Below are positions 49,241 to 58,869 of a DNA stretch of 64,000 nucleotides, in pieces. Made by a program: the position numbers and the translations under genes. The notes below the pieces were generated by a model, which was not told where the DNA came from, ran no database searches, and saw only the letters and a list, made by a program, of their open reading frames with translations. Source of the DNA: Fumia sp045615345 (lineage in GTDB: Bacteria; Bacillota; Clostridia; Oscillospirales; Ruminococcaceae). Position 1 is the stretch's first letter. Every line of letters begins with the position of its first letter. The stretch lies in assembly GCA_045615345.1 (NCBI GenBank), contig JAZLER010000020.1, positions 1 to 64,000 of the forward strand, read 5' to 3'.

Positions 49241-50689
49241 ATGGCAATTTACAATCCCAAATCATTAAAGGCAGAAGAGTTTATAAACCACGAAGAGATT
49301 TTAGAAACTTTGAAATATGCCGAAGAAAACAAAAATAATATGGCTCTTATTAACGAAATTTTAGATAAAGCAAGACCTCATAAAACTGAAACTGGATACA
49401 CCTGTGCAGGACTTTCTCACAGGGAGGCATCTGTTTTACTTGCTTGTGATGACCCCGAAACAGTAGAAAAAATCTTCAAAATTGCTGAGGAAATCAAACT
49501 TGCTTTTTACGGCAACCGCATAGTTATGTTTGCGCCTTTGTACCTTTCAAACTACTGTGTAAATGGCTGTGTTTACTGTCCTTACCATGTTAAGAACAAG
49601 CACATCTGCCGTAAAAAACTCAATCAGGAAGAGGTTAAAAAGGAAGTTATTGCACTTCAGGATATGGGACACAAGCGCCTTGCTATCGAGGCTGGCGAAG
49701 ACCCTGTAAACAACCCTATTGAGTATATTTTAGAATGTATCAAAACAATTTACAGTGTTAACCACAAAAATGGTGCTATCCGCCGTGTTAATGTAAATAT
49801 TGCGGCGACTACCGTTGAAAACTACAGAAAGCTTAAAGACGCAGGAATCGGTACATATATCCTTTTCCAGGAAACATATCACAAAGAAAGTTATTTAAAA
49901 CTTCACCCCACAGGTCCGAAGCACGATTATGACTACCATACAGAGGCTATGGACCGCGCTATGGAAGGTGGAATTGACGATGTGGGACTGGGCGTTTTGT
50001 TCGGGCTTGAGCTTTACAAATACGAGTTTGCAGGACTTATGATGCACGCTGAACATTTAGAGGCAGTTCATGGTGTCGGTCCCCATACTATCAGTGTTCC
50101 GAGAATTAAACGCGCTGATGACATTGACCCTGATGTTTTTGATAACTCAATCCCAGATGAAACTTTTGAAAAAATCATTGCTTGTATCCGTCTTGCCGTT
50201 CCTTACACAGGTATGATTATCTCCACACGCGAGTCCGAAAAAGTTCGTGGCAGAGCCTTAAACTGCGGTATTTCACAGATAAGTGGTGCATCGCGTACTT
50301 CTGTTGGTGGTTACACCGAGGAAGAGCGCCCCCACGACACCGAGCAGTTTGATGTTTCCGACCAGCGTACTCTTGACGAAGTTGTTTGCTGGCTTATGGA
50401 AAACGGACATATTCCGTCTTTCTGTACCGCTTGCTATCGTGAAGGCAGAACAGGTGACAGATTTATGAGCCTTTGCAAAACAGGACAGATTTTAAACTGC
50501 TGCCACCCCAATGCACTTATGACTCTCACTGAATTTCTGGTGGACTACGCAACCGAAAAAACCAAAAAAGTGGGCTTTGAACTTATCGAAAAAGAGCTTA
50601 ACAAAATCCCCAAAGAAAAAGTGCGCGAGATTGCAAGAAAAAATATCGAGGATATCAAAAACTCCAACCGCCGTGATTTTAGATTTTAA
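49241..50689 (+). CDS. hydG: [FeFe]-hydrogenase maturase, tyrosine lyase HydG
   Basis: 482-aa radical SAM tyrosine lyase that makes CO/CN ligands for the H-cluster. CX3CX2C at C106, C110, C113 (NYCVNGCVYC). C-terminal auxiliary-cluster region CTACYREGRTGDRFMSLCKTGQILNCCHPNA with the CX2CX22C set. Follows hydE after 14 bp. Confidence 0.97.
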   Translation: MAIYNPKSLKAEEFINHEEILETLKYAEENKNNMALINEILDKARPHKTETGYTCAGLSHREASVLLACDDPETVEKIFKIAEEIKLAFYGNRIVMFAPLYLSNYCVNGCVYCPYHVKNKHICRKKLNQEEVKKEVIALQDMGHKRLAIEAGEDPVNNPIEYILECIKTIYSVNHKNGAIRRVNVNIAATTVENYRKLKDAGIGTYILFQETYHKESYLKLHPTGPKHDYDYHTEAMDRAMEGGIDDVGLGVLFGLELYKYEFAGLMMHAEHLEAVHGVGPHTISVPRIKRADDIDPDVFDNSIPDETFEKIIACIRLAVPYTGMIISTRESEKVRGRALNCGISQISGASRTSVGGYTEEERPHDTEQFDVSDQRTLDEVVCWLMENGHIPSFCTACYREGRTGDRFMSLCKTGQILNCCHPNALMTLTEFLVDYATEKTKKVGFELIEKELNKIPKEKVREIARKNIEDIKNSNRRDFRF

Positions 50690-50704
50690 ACGGGAGGGAA
50701 TTGT

Positions 50705-51868
50705 ATGTATGAAACACCCCGTGCAAATAGGCTTCACATAACATTTTTAGGCAGGACAAACAGCGGAAAATCCACCATTGTAAATAATCTGGCAGGTCAG
50801 GAAGTTTCTATAGTGTCTGACAAAAAGGGTACTACCACTGACCCCGTTTACAAGGCTATGGAGCTTTTACCGATAGGCCCGGTGGTGCTTATTGACACCG
50901 CAGGATTTTCGGACGATACAGCATTGGGTAAGAAGCGTATGGAGAAAACATACGATGCCATAAAGAAAACCGACCTTGCAGTTTTGGTAATCGCTTCAAA
51001 TCAGACTGAGTTTTCAGAAGAAGAAAAATATATAAAACTTCTTGAAGAAAATAAAGTAAGAACTGTTTTGCTTTTAAATGTTTTTGATAAAGAAAAGGAT
51101 TTGCCCTTTGATTTACCGACTCTTGTAATTGACGGCAAACGGGAAGAAGAGATGGCAAAACTCAAAAAATTCATCATCGAAAATGCTCCTTCCGATTTTG
51201 AGGTTCCGTCACTGACAGGACATCTTGTGAAAAAAGGCGACCTTGTTATTTTAGTGGCTCCTCAGGATATTGAGGCGCCCAAGGGAAGACTTATTCTCCC
51301 TCAGGTGCAGACGATAAGGGATTTGCTTGATAACGATTGCAAAACGATGGTTGTAAAGCCTGATGACCTGAAACAAACTTTGGAAATGCTCAAAGGACCT
51401 CCGTCACTTGTGATAGTTGACTCCCAGGTTTTTAAACAGGTTAACGAAGTTTTGCCAAAAGAAATCCCACTTACTTCCTTTTCGGTACTGATGTCAGGAA
51501 ATAAAGGGAATATTGATGTTTTCAAGGAAGGTGCTAAAACCCTTTCCACCCTTAAAGCAGGGGACAAAGTGCTCATTATGGAGTCCTGTACCCATCATTC
51601 ACTCCCCGATGATATCGCAAGGGGAAAATTACCTAAACTTTTGCAAAAGTATGTCGGTGGGGAGCTTAACATCGATTTCTTTGCAGGTCAGGGTTTCCCG
51701 ACAAATATAAGTGACTATAAGCTTATTTTACATTGCGGTGGCTGTATGTTAAACCGCAAGAATATGCTTTCAAAAATCTCCGATGCCGAAAGTTTTGGCG
51801 TTCCCATTACAAATTTCGGTATGGCGATAGCCTATATGAACGGGATTTTTGAAAGAATTGAGTTTTAA
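50705..51868 (+). CDS. hydF: [FeFe]-hydrogenase maturation GTPase HydF
   Basis: 387-aa scaffold GTPase. G1 GRTNSGKST (16-24), switch II DTAGFSDDTALG, G4 NVFDKEKD-type loop, and the C-terminal Fe-S ligands CTHH ... HCGGC that carry the [4Fe-4S]/2Fe precursor. ATG behind GGGAGGG. Last gene of the operon; terminator follows. Confidence 0.95.
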   Translation: MYETPRANRLHITFLGRTNSGKSTIVNNLAGQEVSIVSDKKGTTTDPVYKAMELLPIGPVVLIDTAGFSDDTALGKKRMEKTYDAIKKTDLAVLVIASNQTEFSEEEKYIKLLEENKVRTVLLLNVFDKEKDLPFDLPTLVIDGKREEEMAKLKKFIIENAPSDFEVPSLTGHLVKKGDLVILVAPQDIEAPKGRLILPQVQTIRDLLDNDCKTMVVKPDDLKQTLEMLKGPPSLVIVDSQVFKQVNEVLPKEIPLTSFSVLMSGNKGNIDVFKEGAKTLSTLKAGDKVLIMESCTHHSLPDDIARGKLPKLLQKYVGGELNIDFFAGQGFPTNISDYKLILHCGGCMLNRKNMLSKISDAESFGVPITNFGMAIAYMNGIFERIEF

Positions 51869-51873
51869 AAAGT

Positions 51874-51910
51874 AAATGCCGTATGCAAAAGCATACGGCA
51901 TTTTTTGTAT
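51874..51910. terminator. Bidirectional terminator between hydF and livF
   Basis: Stem AAATGCCGTATGC / GCATACGGCATTT with AAAA loop; T-tract on the plus strand, weaker on the minus strand. Confidence 0.9.
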
Positions 51911-51925
51911 TTTACTGTGCCTGAT

Positions 51926-52636
51926 TTAACCGCCGAGGTAGGCTTTTTTAACCTGGTCACTCGCTGCAAGCTCAGCACCTGTTCCCGAAAGGACAATGCT
52001 TCCTGTTTCGAGTACATAAGCTCTGTCGGAAATAGCGAGGGATTTACCTGCGTTCTGCTCAACGAGTAAGATGGTAGTTCCGTCTTTGTTGATGTCCTTG
52101 ATAATTTCAAAAACCTGGTCAACAAGGATAGGGGAAAGACCCATTGAAGGTTCGTCAAGCATCAGAAGTTTCGGGTGGCTCATAAGAGCTCTGCCCATTG
52201 CGAGCATCTGCTGTTCACCACCTGAAAGAGTACCTGCAATCTGGTTTCTTCTTTCAGCAAGTCTGGGGAAACGCTCGTAGATGCGGTCAATATCTTCTTT
52301 GAAATTGGCGTTTTTGCCAAGCGAATATCCGCCCATCAGAAGGTTCTCATAAACGGTAAGTTCCTGGAAAACTCGTCTTCCTTCGGGAACCTGACTCATA
52401 CCGTGATGAACTATCTTGTGGCAGGGCATCTTGGTAATATCAACGCCATCGTATATTACAGTACCTGCTCTTGACGGAATCAAACCGATAACAGACTGCA
52501 TAGTAGTGGTTTTGCCTGCACCGTTTGCACCGATAAGAGTAACGATTTCGCCCTCGTTAACCTCAAAGCTGATGCCTTTAAGAGCTTTGATAACGCCGTA
52601 ATACACTTCTAAATCTTTTACTTCAAGTAATGCCAT
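51926..52636 (-). CDS. livF: Branched-chain amino acid ABC transporter ATPase LivF
   Basis: 236-aa ABC ATPase, LivF size. Walker A GANGAGKTT, signature LSGGEQQ, Walker B LLMLDEPSMGLSP. The MGLSP sequence after Walker B and the SDRAYVLETG C-terminus are LivF-specific. Last gene of the operon, 4 bp after livG. Confidence 0.95.
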   Translation of the reverse strand: MALLEVKDLEVYYGVIKALKGISFEVNEGEIVTLIGANGAGKTTTMQSVIGLIPSRAGTVIYDGVDITKMPCHKIVHHGMSQVPEGRRVFQELTVYENLLMGGYSLGKNANFKEDIDRIYERFPRLAERRNQIAGTLSGGEQQMLAMGRALMSHPKLLMLDEPSMGLSPILVDQVFEIIKDINKDGTTILLVEQNAGKSLAISDRAYVLETGSIVLSGTGAELAASDQVKKAYLGG

Positions 52637-52640
52637 AGCG

Positions 52641-53411
52641 TTATCCTCCTATATAAGCTTTAATAACTTCGGGGTCATTGAGTGCAACTGCGGGAGTACC
52701 CTGTGCTAAAACTGTACCGAAGTTAAGTACGGTAATTTCGTCACAAAGTCCCGAAACGAATTTCATATCGTGTTCGATAAGTAAGATTGTTACATCGAAC
52801 TCATCGCGGATGCGTCTTATGATATCCATAAGGTCAGCAGTTTCGTTAGGGTTCATACCTGCAGCAGGCTCGTCAAGACAAAGAAGCTTGGGGTTTGTTG
52901 CGAGCGCACGCGCAATTTCAAGTTTTCTCTGCTTACCGTAGGGAAGGTTACAGGAAAGGCTGTTTCTTTCTTCCTCAAGACCTACGATACGGAGAATTTC
53001 CTTTGCCTTGTTTCTCATAGCTTTTTCTGTGCGGAAGAACTTCGGCATACGGAAAATACTTGAGAAAATACCGCATTTGAACTCAGGCTGATTGTGAAGA
53101 CCTACGAGTACATTTCTGATAACCGTCATATTGTTGAAAAGACGGATATTCTGGAAAGTTCTTGCGATACCTTTATGGTTTATGGTTTCCTGACCTTTTC
53201 CTGTAAGGTTTTCACCACATAGGAAAAATTTACCTGTAGTGGGTCTGTAAACACCCGTAATCATATTGAATACTGTGGTTTTTCCTGCACCGTTAGGGCC
53301 TACAAGACCATAAAGCTGACCCTTTTTAATCTCAACATTAAGAGAATCTACCGCTTTAAGACCGCCGAAGGAAATACCGAGATTTTCAATTTTTAAAACT
53401 GTTTCTCCCAT
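52641..53411 (-). CDS. livG: Branched-chain amino acid ABC transporter ATPase LivG
   Basis: 256-aa ATPase: Walker A GPNGAGKTT, LivG hallmark GIARTFQNIRLF, Walker B LLCLDEPAAGMNP and the C-terminal IEHDMKFVSGLCDEI. Couples by TAATG to livM. Confidence 0.95.
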   Translation of the reverse strand: MGETVLKIENLGISFGGLKAVDSLNVEIKKGQLYGLVGPNGAGKTTVFNMITGVYRPTTGKFFLCGENLTGKGQETINHKGIARTFQNIRLFNNMTVIRNVLVGLHNQPEFKCGIFSSIFRMPKFFRTEKAMRNKAKEILRIVGLEEERNSLSCNLPYGKQRKLEIARALATNPKLLCLDEPAAGMNPNETADLMDIIRRIRDEFDVTILLIEHDMKFVSGLCDEITVLNFGTVLAQGTPAVALNDPEVIKAYIGG

Positions 53412-54559
53412 TATTTTCCCTCCTTATCGGGCTTGTCGGGGGTGTAAGGAGAACTTACCTGCAAATCAACAGACAAAACTTCGTCCATCTTGATTTTGGT
53501 AGGTACTCTGTCCCATTTAGCCTCGTCATCAAAAACTTTTGACGGGTCGTGAGCTTTGTTCGCTTTGAATTTTCTGAGCAAATTCTTAAGGTTGTATGTT
53601 TCACGGAAACCTTTAAGACCAGGAGCATTGTTATAAATTACCAGAGCGATAAGAATCAATGCGTAGAAGAGGTCCTGCAAAACTGCAAGGTCGCCTGTGA
53701 GTTTGGTCTGGAGCATATTGTCAAGGAAAGTGATAAGAGTTGCAGCAATGATAGAACCATTAACACTACCCATACCGCCAAGAACAACCATAACAAGAAT
53801 TTCGATAGAATAGTTGTAAGAGAATTTTGTGGACTGAACAGTAAAGTTCGAGTAAGAATAAAGTACGCCTGCGATTCCTGCAAAGAAAGAGGAAACAGTA
53901 AATACCAAAAGTTTGTATTTGGTAACATTAATACCTGTTGCTCTTGCGGCAATTTCGTTATCACGGATAGAAGTAATCGCTCTGCCGTGGGAAGAACGGA
54001 TAAGGTTCTGTGTAACGGCAAGACAAACAAGCACTAAAACAAGTGCAATAATAAAAAGTGTTGATTTATCGTATCTGGGGGTGGAAAGACCTAACGCACC
54101 ACCGAAAGATTCGGAGGAGGTGTTCATAAACACACTCTTTACAATTTCACCAAAAGCGAGGGTAACAATTGCAAGGTAGTCACCGCGGAGTCTGAGTGCG
54201 GGAAGTCCGATTATGATACCGAAAAGTGCAGCTACAATACCGCCAACGATAACTGAAATCACCAGAACAAGAAATTTGTTAGGAATAACATTTTCAAGTA
54301 TAAGTGCGGTTTTACCGCCAAGGTAAGCACCTACGCACATAAAACCTGCATGTCCGAGCGAAAGTTCGCCCAAAAAACCAACAACCATTGAAAGGGAAAC
54401 TGCAAGCATAACAGCTATTGCAATTTTTTCAAGAAGATAGATGGTAGAAGTGGAAAGACCGCCTGTGAGCGACATTATGCCGAAGATTAAAGTAAGAACG
54501 GCAATAACAACATAGTTTGCATAGTGTTTCCATTTGATTTTCTTTAAAGACTTTGCCAT
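53411..54559 (-). CDS. livM: Branched-chain amino acid ABC transporter permease LivM
   Basis: 382 aa with about nine membrane segments, the family motif LSLGHAGFMCVGAYLGG and GLPALRLRGDYLAIVTLAFGEI. A hydrophilic C-terminal extension of ~60 residues ends PDKPDKEGK. Overlaps livG and livH by one base each. Confidence 0.95.
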   Translation of the reverse strand: MAKSLKKIKWKHYANYVVIAVLTLIFGIMSLTGGLSTSTIYLLEKIAIAVMLAVSLSMVVGFLGELSLGHAGFMCVGAYLGGKTALILENVIPNKFLVLVISVIVGGIVAALFGIIIGLPALRLRGDYLAIVTLAFGEIVKSVFMNTSSESFGGALGLSTPRYDKSTLFIIALVLVLVCLAVTQNLIRSSHGRAITSIRDNEIAARATGINVTKYKLLVFTVSSFFAGIAGVLYSYSNFTVQSTKFSYNYSIEILVMVVLGGMGSVNGSIIAATLITFLDNMLQTKLTGDLAVLQDLFYALILIALVIYNNAPGLKGFRETYNLKNLLRKFKANKAHDPSKVFDDEAKWDRVPTKIKMDEVLSVDLQVSSPYTPDKPDKEGK

Positions 54560-55431
54560 TATACTTTTTCCCTCCTCTTCTTACCGAGTATGCCTGAAGG
54601 TCTTACCAGAAGGATAACAATCAGGATTAAAAATTCGATAGCGTCTGTATACGGAGCGATAACGGGAATAGTATAGGAAATTGATTCAACCACACCCATT
54701 AAAATACCACCGAGCATAGCACCGGGGATAGAACCGATACCACCGATAACCGCAGCAGTAAATGCCTTGATACCGGGCATAGCGCCGAGTGTATTTGAAA
54801 GGCTGGGAGATTTCATAAGCATAAAGAATCCTGCGAAAGCTGCAAGAAGTGAGCCGATAGCAAAGGTAATTGTAATAATCATATTAACATTGATACCCAT
54901 AAGCTGTGCGGCACCTTTATCTTCGGAAACAGCTATCATAGCGCGTCCGATTTTCGTATATTTTACGAAAAGACTCAAAATAATCATAATTACAAATGAG
55001 CAAACGAGTGAAACCATAGTGTCTACCGATACTTTAAGAGCTCCGATTTGCAAGTTTCCAAGTTCAGCAACTATTACCATCTTGGGAGCCGAACCGAAAA
55101 TCATCTGAGCGGTTGACTGGAGTAAGTAGCTCACGCCGATCGCGGTAATAAGTACAGCAAGTGGCGAAGCTCCACGCAGTGGCTTGTACGCTACTTTTTC
55201 GATAGTGATACCCAGAACTACACAGAAAAGTGCAGCAGCCAAAAGTCCGATAAGCGGATTTCCTGTTGCTGTCATAGTGACAAAAATCATATATCCGCCT
55301 ACCATAATGATATCGCCGTGGGCAAAGTTAAGCATCTTTGCAATACCGTAAACCATTGTGTAGCCGAGAGCTATCATGGCATAAGTACCGCCCGAGGACA
55401 AGCCATTAAGTAAAATTTCAATAATTTTCAT
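54559..55431 (-). CDS. livH: Branched-chain amino acid ABC transporter permease LivH
   Basis: 290 aa, about eight membrane segments, LNGLSSGGTYAMIALGYTMVYGI start and LNFAHGDIIMVGGY, both typical of LivH. Translationally coupled to livM. Confidence 0.95.
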   Translation of the reverse strand: MKIIEILLNGLSSGGTYAMIALGYTMVYGIAKMLNFAHGDIIMVGGYMIFVTMTATGNPLIGLLAAALFCVVLGITIEKVAYKPLRGASPLAVLITAIGVSYLLQSTAQMIFGSAPKMVIVAELGNLQIGALKVSVDTMVSLVCSFVIMIILSLFVKYTKIGRAMIAVSEDKGAAQLMGINVNMIITITFAIGSLLAAFAGFFMLMKSPSLSNTLGAMPGIKAFTAAVIGGIGSIPGAMLGGILMGVVESISYTIPVIAPYTDAIEFLILIVILLVRPSGILGKKRREKV

Positions 55432-55518
55432 AAGAATATCCTAACCTTTAAACTGACAATTTGCCGGAGCGGAAAACCACACCGGCAAAGCATCAACAAT
55501 ATAAAATTACTTCAGAAC

Positions 55519-56667
55519 TTATTTTGTCATTTCTTTAAGAACGTATTTAACAGCGCCTTTTTTAACGTAGCCGTTGGATTCCCAAGTGATGTTGTCACCT
55601 GTTACGCCGGAGTAGCTGAAGCCACTGTTGAACTGTTCTTTAAGGATTTCGCAGAGGTCGGAAGCGGAGATGTTAACATTAACTTTGTCGCCAGCTGCTT
55701 TCATTGCGTTGTAGATAGCGTATACACAGTCGTAAGCGGAAGCACCGAACTGGTTGAGTGTATCAGCGCCGTAAGCTTCTGTATATTTCTTGATGAAGTC
55801 TGCAGCAGCGCCTTCAGTAGCGTTGGAGTTGAAGTGAGAAAGCATGGAAACTTCCTGAGTGATTGTGTTGAGGTCCATCTGACCTGCAAGGCCATCGAAA
55901 CCGTCACAGCCGTAGTATACAGCATCAGCAGCGATTACATCTTTAGCCTGTGTCATAAAGATAGCTGCGGGCTGGTAGTAGATGGGCATAAAGATGAATT
56001 TGCAATCTTTAAGAGTAGAAATCTGTGTAGAGAAGTCAGTTTCGTTAGCAGCTGTGAAAACCTGTTCTACAACAGCGATGTCACTGTTAAGAGCAGCTTT
56101 GAACTGATCGTAGATACCTTTGGAGTAAGCATCATCGGATTTGTAGAATACGCCGATTTCAGTAAGACCCAAGGAGTTAACATAGTCAGCAGCTACAGCA
56201 CCCTGGTTACCATCAGCAAAGCACATCTGATATCCGTTGGGGTTTTTGGGGATGTCGTCACCGGAAGCGGAAGGTGTAAGGAAGAATACGTTGTCTTCAG
56301 CAGAAAGGTTAGCGTATTCAAGGCCGGGGCCTGTTGTTACAGTACCGAGAGAAACCTGCATACCGCTTTCGAGCATAGAAGCATAGTTAGCAGCAACTTT
56401 TGTTGCATCGTGAACGTCATCAGTAGCGATGAGTTTGAAGTTTACGCCATTAAGACCGCCTGCAGCGTTGATTTCATCAACAGCCATTTTAGCGGAGTTG
56501 TTTACAGCTACGCCGTAAACTGCAGCAGCACCGGTAAGAGGACCGGAAACGCCGATAACGTATTCTGTGTTGTTAGCTGTGAGACTTTCTGCACCACAAG
56601 CTGCGAGGCTCAATGTTGTTGCAACTGCACAAGCAACAGCGAGCACTTTTTTGAACATTGATTTCAT
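55519..56667 (-). CDS. Branched-chain amino acid ABC transporter substrate-binding lipoprotein (LivK/LivJ)
   Basis: 382 aa. I use the ATG at 56667 (MKSMFKKVLAVAC..) behind GAGGAAAAAACT; the frame starting at 56718 lacks a signal-like start. Lipobox LAAC with C24. Periplasmic-binding type I domain with YVIGVSGPLTGAAAVYG, AVDEINAAGGLNGVNFKLI and ...LTPSASGDDIP. First gene of the operon; no terminator before livH. Confidence 0.95.
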   Translation of the reverse strand: MKSMFKKVLAVACAVATTLSLAACGAESLTANNTEYVIGVSGPLTGAAAVYGVAVNNSAKMAVDEINAAGGLNGVNFKLIATDDVHDATKVAANYASMLESGMQVSLGTVTTGPGLEYANLSAEDNVFFLTPSASGDDIPKNPNGYQMCFADGNQGAVAADYVNSLGLTEIGVFYKSDDAYSKGIYDQFKAALNSDIAVVEQVFTAANETDFSTQISTLKDCKFIFMPIYYQPAAIFMTQAKDVIAADAVYYGCDGFDGLAGQMDLNTITQEVSMLSHFNSNATEGAAADFIKKYTEAYGADTLNQFGASAYDCVYAIYNAMKAAGDKVNVNISASDLCEILKEQFNSGFSYSGVTGDNITWESNGYVKKGAVKYVLKEMTK

Positions 56668-56729
56668 AAGTTTTTTCCTCATTTCTTTTTTGTTTAAGTA
56701 TTGTTTTTGTCGAAACAATTACAAGTACT

Positions 56730-56758
56730 ATTTTATCACATTAAAACGATAATGTTAA
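56730..56758 (-). promoter_or_regulatory. Promoter of the liv operon
   Basis: Minus-strand TTAACA (56758-56753), 17-bp spacer, TAAAAT (56735-56730). Confidence 0.6.
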
Positions 56759-56876
56759 TTGTTAATTTTAACAAATTTAACCCCGTTATTTTGTACTTAT
56801 TTCTCCAAAAACGACAGAAGTACCAAAAAAATCAAAAAATGCCATAAGTTAAAATATAAAACTTAATTTGACTTTG

Positions 56877-56905
56877 TTGACTTTTATAGTTTATAGGGGT
56901 AAAAT
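56877..56905 (+). promoter_or_regulatory. Promoter of the LRR protein gene
   Basis: TTGACT (56877-56882), 17-bp spacer, TAAAAT (56900-56905), 37 bp before the start codon. Confidence 0.65.
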
Positions 56906-56941
56906 ATAATGTAGTGAATTAAAATAATTTTTGGAGGAAAA

Positions 56942-58831
56942 ATGATGAAAAAGACTTTGAGTTTAATTTTAGTATTTATTATGACAATAAGTATTTTTAA
57001 CGGGCTAACTTTGTCTGTCAGCGCAGCAAGTGTAATTGCTTCTGGCACCTATGGTGAAAATCTTACCTGGAAAATTGATTCTGACGGACTTCTGACTATT
57101 TCCGGTGCTGGAGATATGACGAATTATTCCTATGGTTCCTCTCCCTGGTACAGTTACAGAGAATCCGTTAAATCAGTTGTCATCAAAGATGGTGTTACAA
57201 GTATAGGAAATGAAGCTTTCTCTCATTACCCCTCATTAACTTCGATAACAATCCCTGATAGTGTAACAAGTATAGGATATCGTACTTTCTATAGTTGCTC
57301 TTCATTAACCGATGTTGTAATTGGAAATGGTGTAACGAGTATAGGAAATTATGCTTTCTCTGGTTGTGATTCTCTTGAAAAAATAACAGTTGATGGAGAA
57401 AATAGAAAATACCACAGTAAAGGTAATTGTATTATTGAAACTGATACTGATACACTGGTAGTCGGTTTTAAAAACAGTATAATTCCCGACTATGTAACAA
57501 GTATAGGAGATAATGCTTTCTATGGTTGCGATTCATTAACTTCGATAACAATCTCTGACAGTGTCACAAGTATAGGAGATTGGGCTTTCTATGGTTGTGA
57601 TTCATTAACTTCGATAACAATTCCTGACAGTATCACAAGTATAGGAGATTATACTTTCTATTATTGCACCTCATTAACCGATGTTGTAATTGGAAATGGT
57701 GTAACAAGTATAGGAGATTATGCTTTCTGTGATTGTACCTTATTAACTTCGATAACAATTCCTGACAGTGTAGAAAGTATAGGAGATAGGGCTTTCTCTT
57801 ATTGCACCTCATTAACCGATGTTGTAATTGGAAATGGTGTAACAAATATAGGAAGTTTTGCTTTCTCTGATTGCACCTCATTAACTTCGATAACAATTCC
57901 AGATAGTGTCACAAGTATGGGAGATTATGCTTTCTCAGATTGCACCTCATTAACTTCGATAACAATCCCAGATAGTGTCACAAGTATGGGAGATTATGCT
58001 TTCTCAGATTGCACCTCATTAACTTCGATAACAATCCCTGATAGTGTAGAAAGTATAGGAGATTGGGCTTTCTTTAGTTGCGATTCATTAACTTCGATAA
58101 CAATTCCTGACAGTGTAGAAAGTATAGGAGATAGGGCTTTCTCTTATTGCACCTCATTAACCGATGTTGTAATCGGAAACAGTGTAACAAGTATAGGAGA
58201 TTATGCTTTCTATAGTTGCAATTCATTAACCGATGTATATTATACCGGTACAGAGGCACAGTGGAACAAGATTAATATAGGTTCTTATGGAAATACCTGT
58301 CTTACAGATGCCAATATTCATTTTAATTATTCAATGCCTGTAAGTGGTGTAGCAATTTCAGGTTCTGTTAAAGCATTCGGCAATACTTCAAAAGATGTTA
58401 CTATTGAACTTATGAGCGGTGACGAAGTGGTTGATACCAAGACTGTCATAGGAAACAGCGGAACATATACATTCGAAAAAGTTAAGGTGGGCGATTATGT
58501 AATAAGAGTTTCCAAAACAAAACACGCGACACGCGAGTATGAAGTTACAGTTGCTGATGCTGATATTGCGCAGAATGTTGAAATCTGGCTTTATGGTGAT
58601 GTTACAGGCGAAGGACTTATGAACAGTATCGATATATTACATATCAGCAGGAAGACCGTAAATCTTTCTTCTTTGTTCAGTACAGGAGCAGAGAGCGATA
58701 AAGAATACAGATTTAAAGTCGCAAATGTCACCGGTGCTGTTGGTACGGATATGGTAGTTAACAGTACAGATATACTGCATATCAACAGAAGAATCGCATA
58801 CCTTAGTTCAATATTTGACAAAATAGCATAG
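56942..58831 (+). CDS. Secreted BspA-type leucine-rich repeat protein with dockerin-like C-terminus
   Basis: 629 aa. Signal peptide, likely cleaved after A28. About 14 LRR_5 (BspA/TpLRR) repeats of ~23 residues, each with IG/MG-x-x-x-F (e.g. TSIGDYAFSDCTSLTSITIPDSV), over residues ~75-445, interrupted once by a GENRKYHSKGNCIIETDT segment. Then a beta-sandwich (carboxypeptidase-regulatory-like, GNSGTYTFEKVKVGDYVIRVSKTKHATREYEVTVADADI) and two dockerin-like halves (GDVTGEGLMNSIDILHISRKTV about 551-572; ANVTGAVGTDMVVNSTDILHINRR about 597-620). The Ca-ligand Asp set is partly replaced by Thr/Asn/Ser. Surface adhesion is the usual family role. Confidence 0.87.
   Translation: MMKKTLSLILVFIMTISIFNGLTLSVSAASVIASGTYGENLTWKIDSDGLLTISGAGDMTNYSYGSSPWYSYRESVKSVVIKDGVTSIGNEAFSHYPSLTSITIPDSVTSIGYRTFYSCSSLTDVVIGNGVTSIGNYAFSGCDSLEKITVDGENRKYHSKGNCIIETDTDTLVVGFKNSIIPDYVTSIGDNAFYGCDSLTSITISDSVTSIGDWAFYGCDSLTSITIPDSITSIGDYTFYYCTSLTDVVIGNGVTSIGDYAFCDCTLLTSITIPDSVESIGDRAFSYCTSLTDVVIGNGVTNIGSFAFSDCTSLTSITIPDSVTSMGDYAFSDCTSLTSITIPDSVTSMGDYAFSDCTSLTSITIPDSVESIGDWAFFSCDSLTSITIPDSVESIGDRAFSYCTSLTDVVIGNSVTSIGDYAFYSCNSLTDVYYTGTEAQWNKINIGSYGNTCLTDANIHFNYSMPVSGVAISGSVKAFGNTSKDVTIELMSGDEVVDTKTVIGNSGTYTFEKVKVGDYVIRVSKTKHATREYEVTVADADIAQNVEIWLYGDVTGEGLMNSIDILHISRKTVNLSSLFSTGAESDKEYRFKVANVTGAVGTDMVVNSTDILHINRRIAYLSSIFDKIA
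57205..58245 (+). repeat. Tandem 69-bp coding repeats in the LRR gene
   Basis: The DNA itself repeats: each unit contains TCATTAACTTCGATAACAAT (or the GATGTTGTAATTGG variant), and the units at about 57877-57945 and 57946-58014 are nearly identical. Such repetition can change copy number by slippage. Confidence 0.85.
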
Positions 58832-58833
58832 GA

Positions 58834-58864
58834 AAAAGGGCTTCCGTGAGGGAGCCCTTTTTCA
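58834..58864 (+). terminator. Intrinsic terminator after the LRR gene
   Basis: Stem AAAAGGGCTTCC / GGGAGCCCTTTT (one mismatch), loop GTGA, T tail. Confidence 0.85.
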
Positions 58865-58869
58865 ATGAA

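Noticed and set aside
55834..56661. 275-aa plus-strand frame opposite the liv binding protein
   Set aside because: Shadow of the real minus-strand gene, which has a lipobox and family motifs.
57633..58259. Minus-strand repeat peptides and possible CRISPR-like periodicity in the LRR gene
   Set aside because: The 69-bp periodicity is in frame and encodes LRR units without unique spacers; it is coding repetition, not a CRISPR array.
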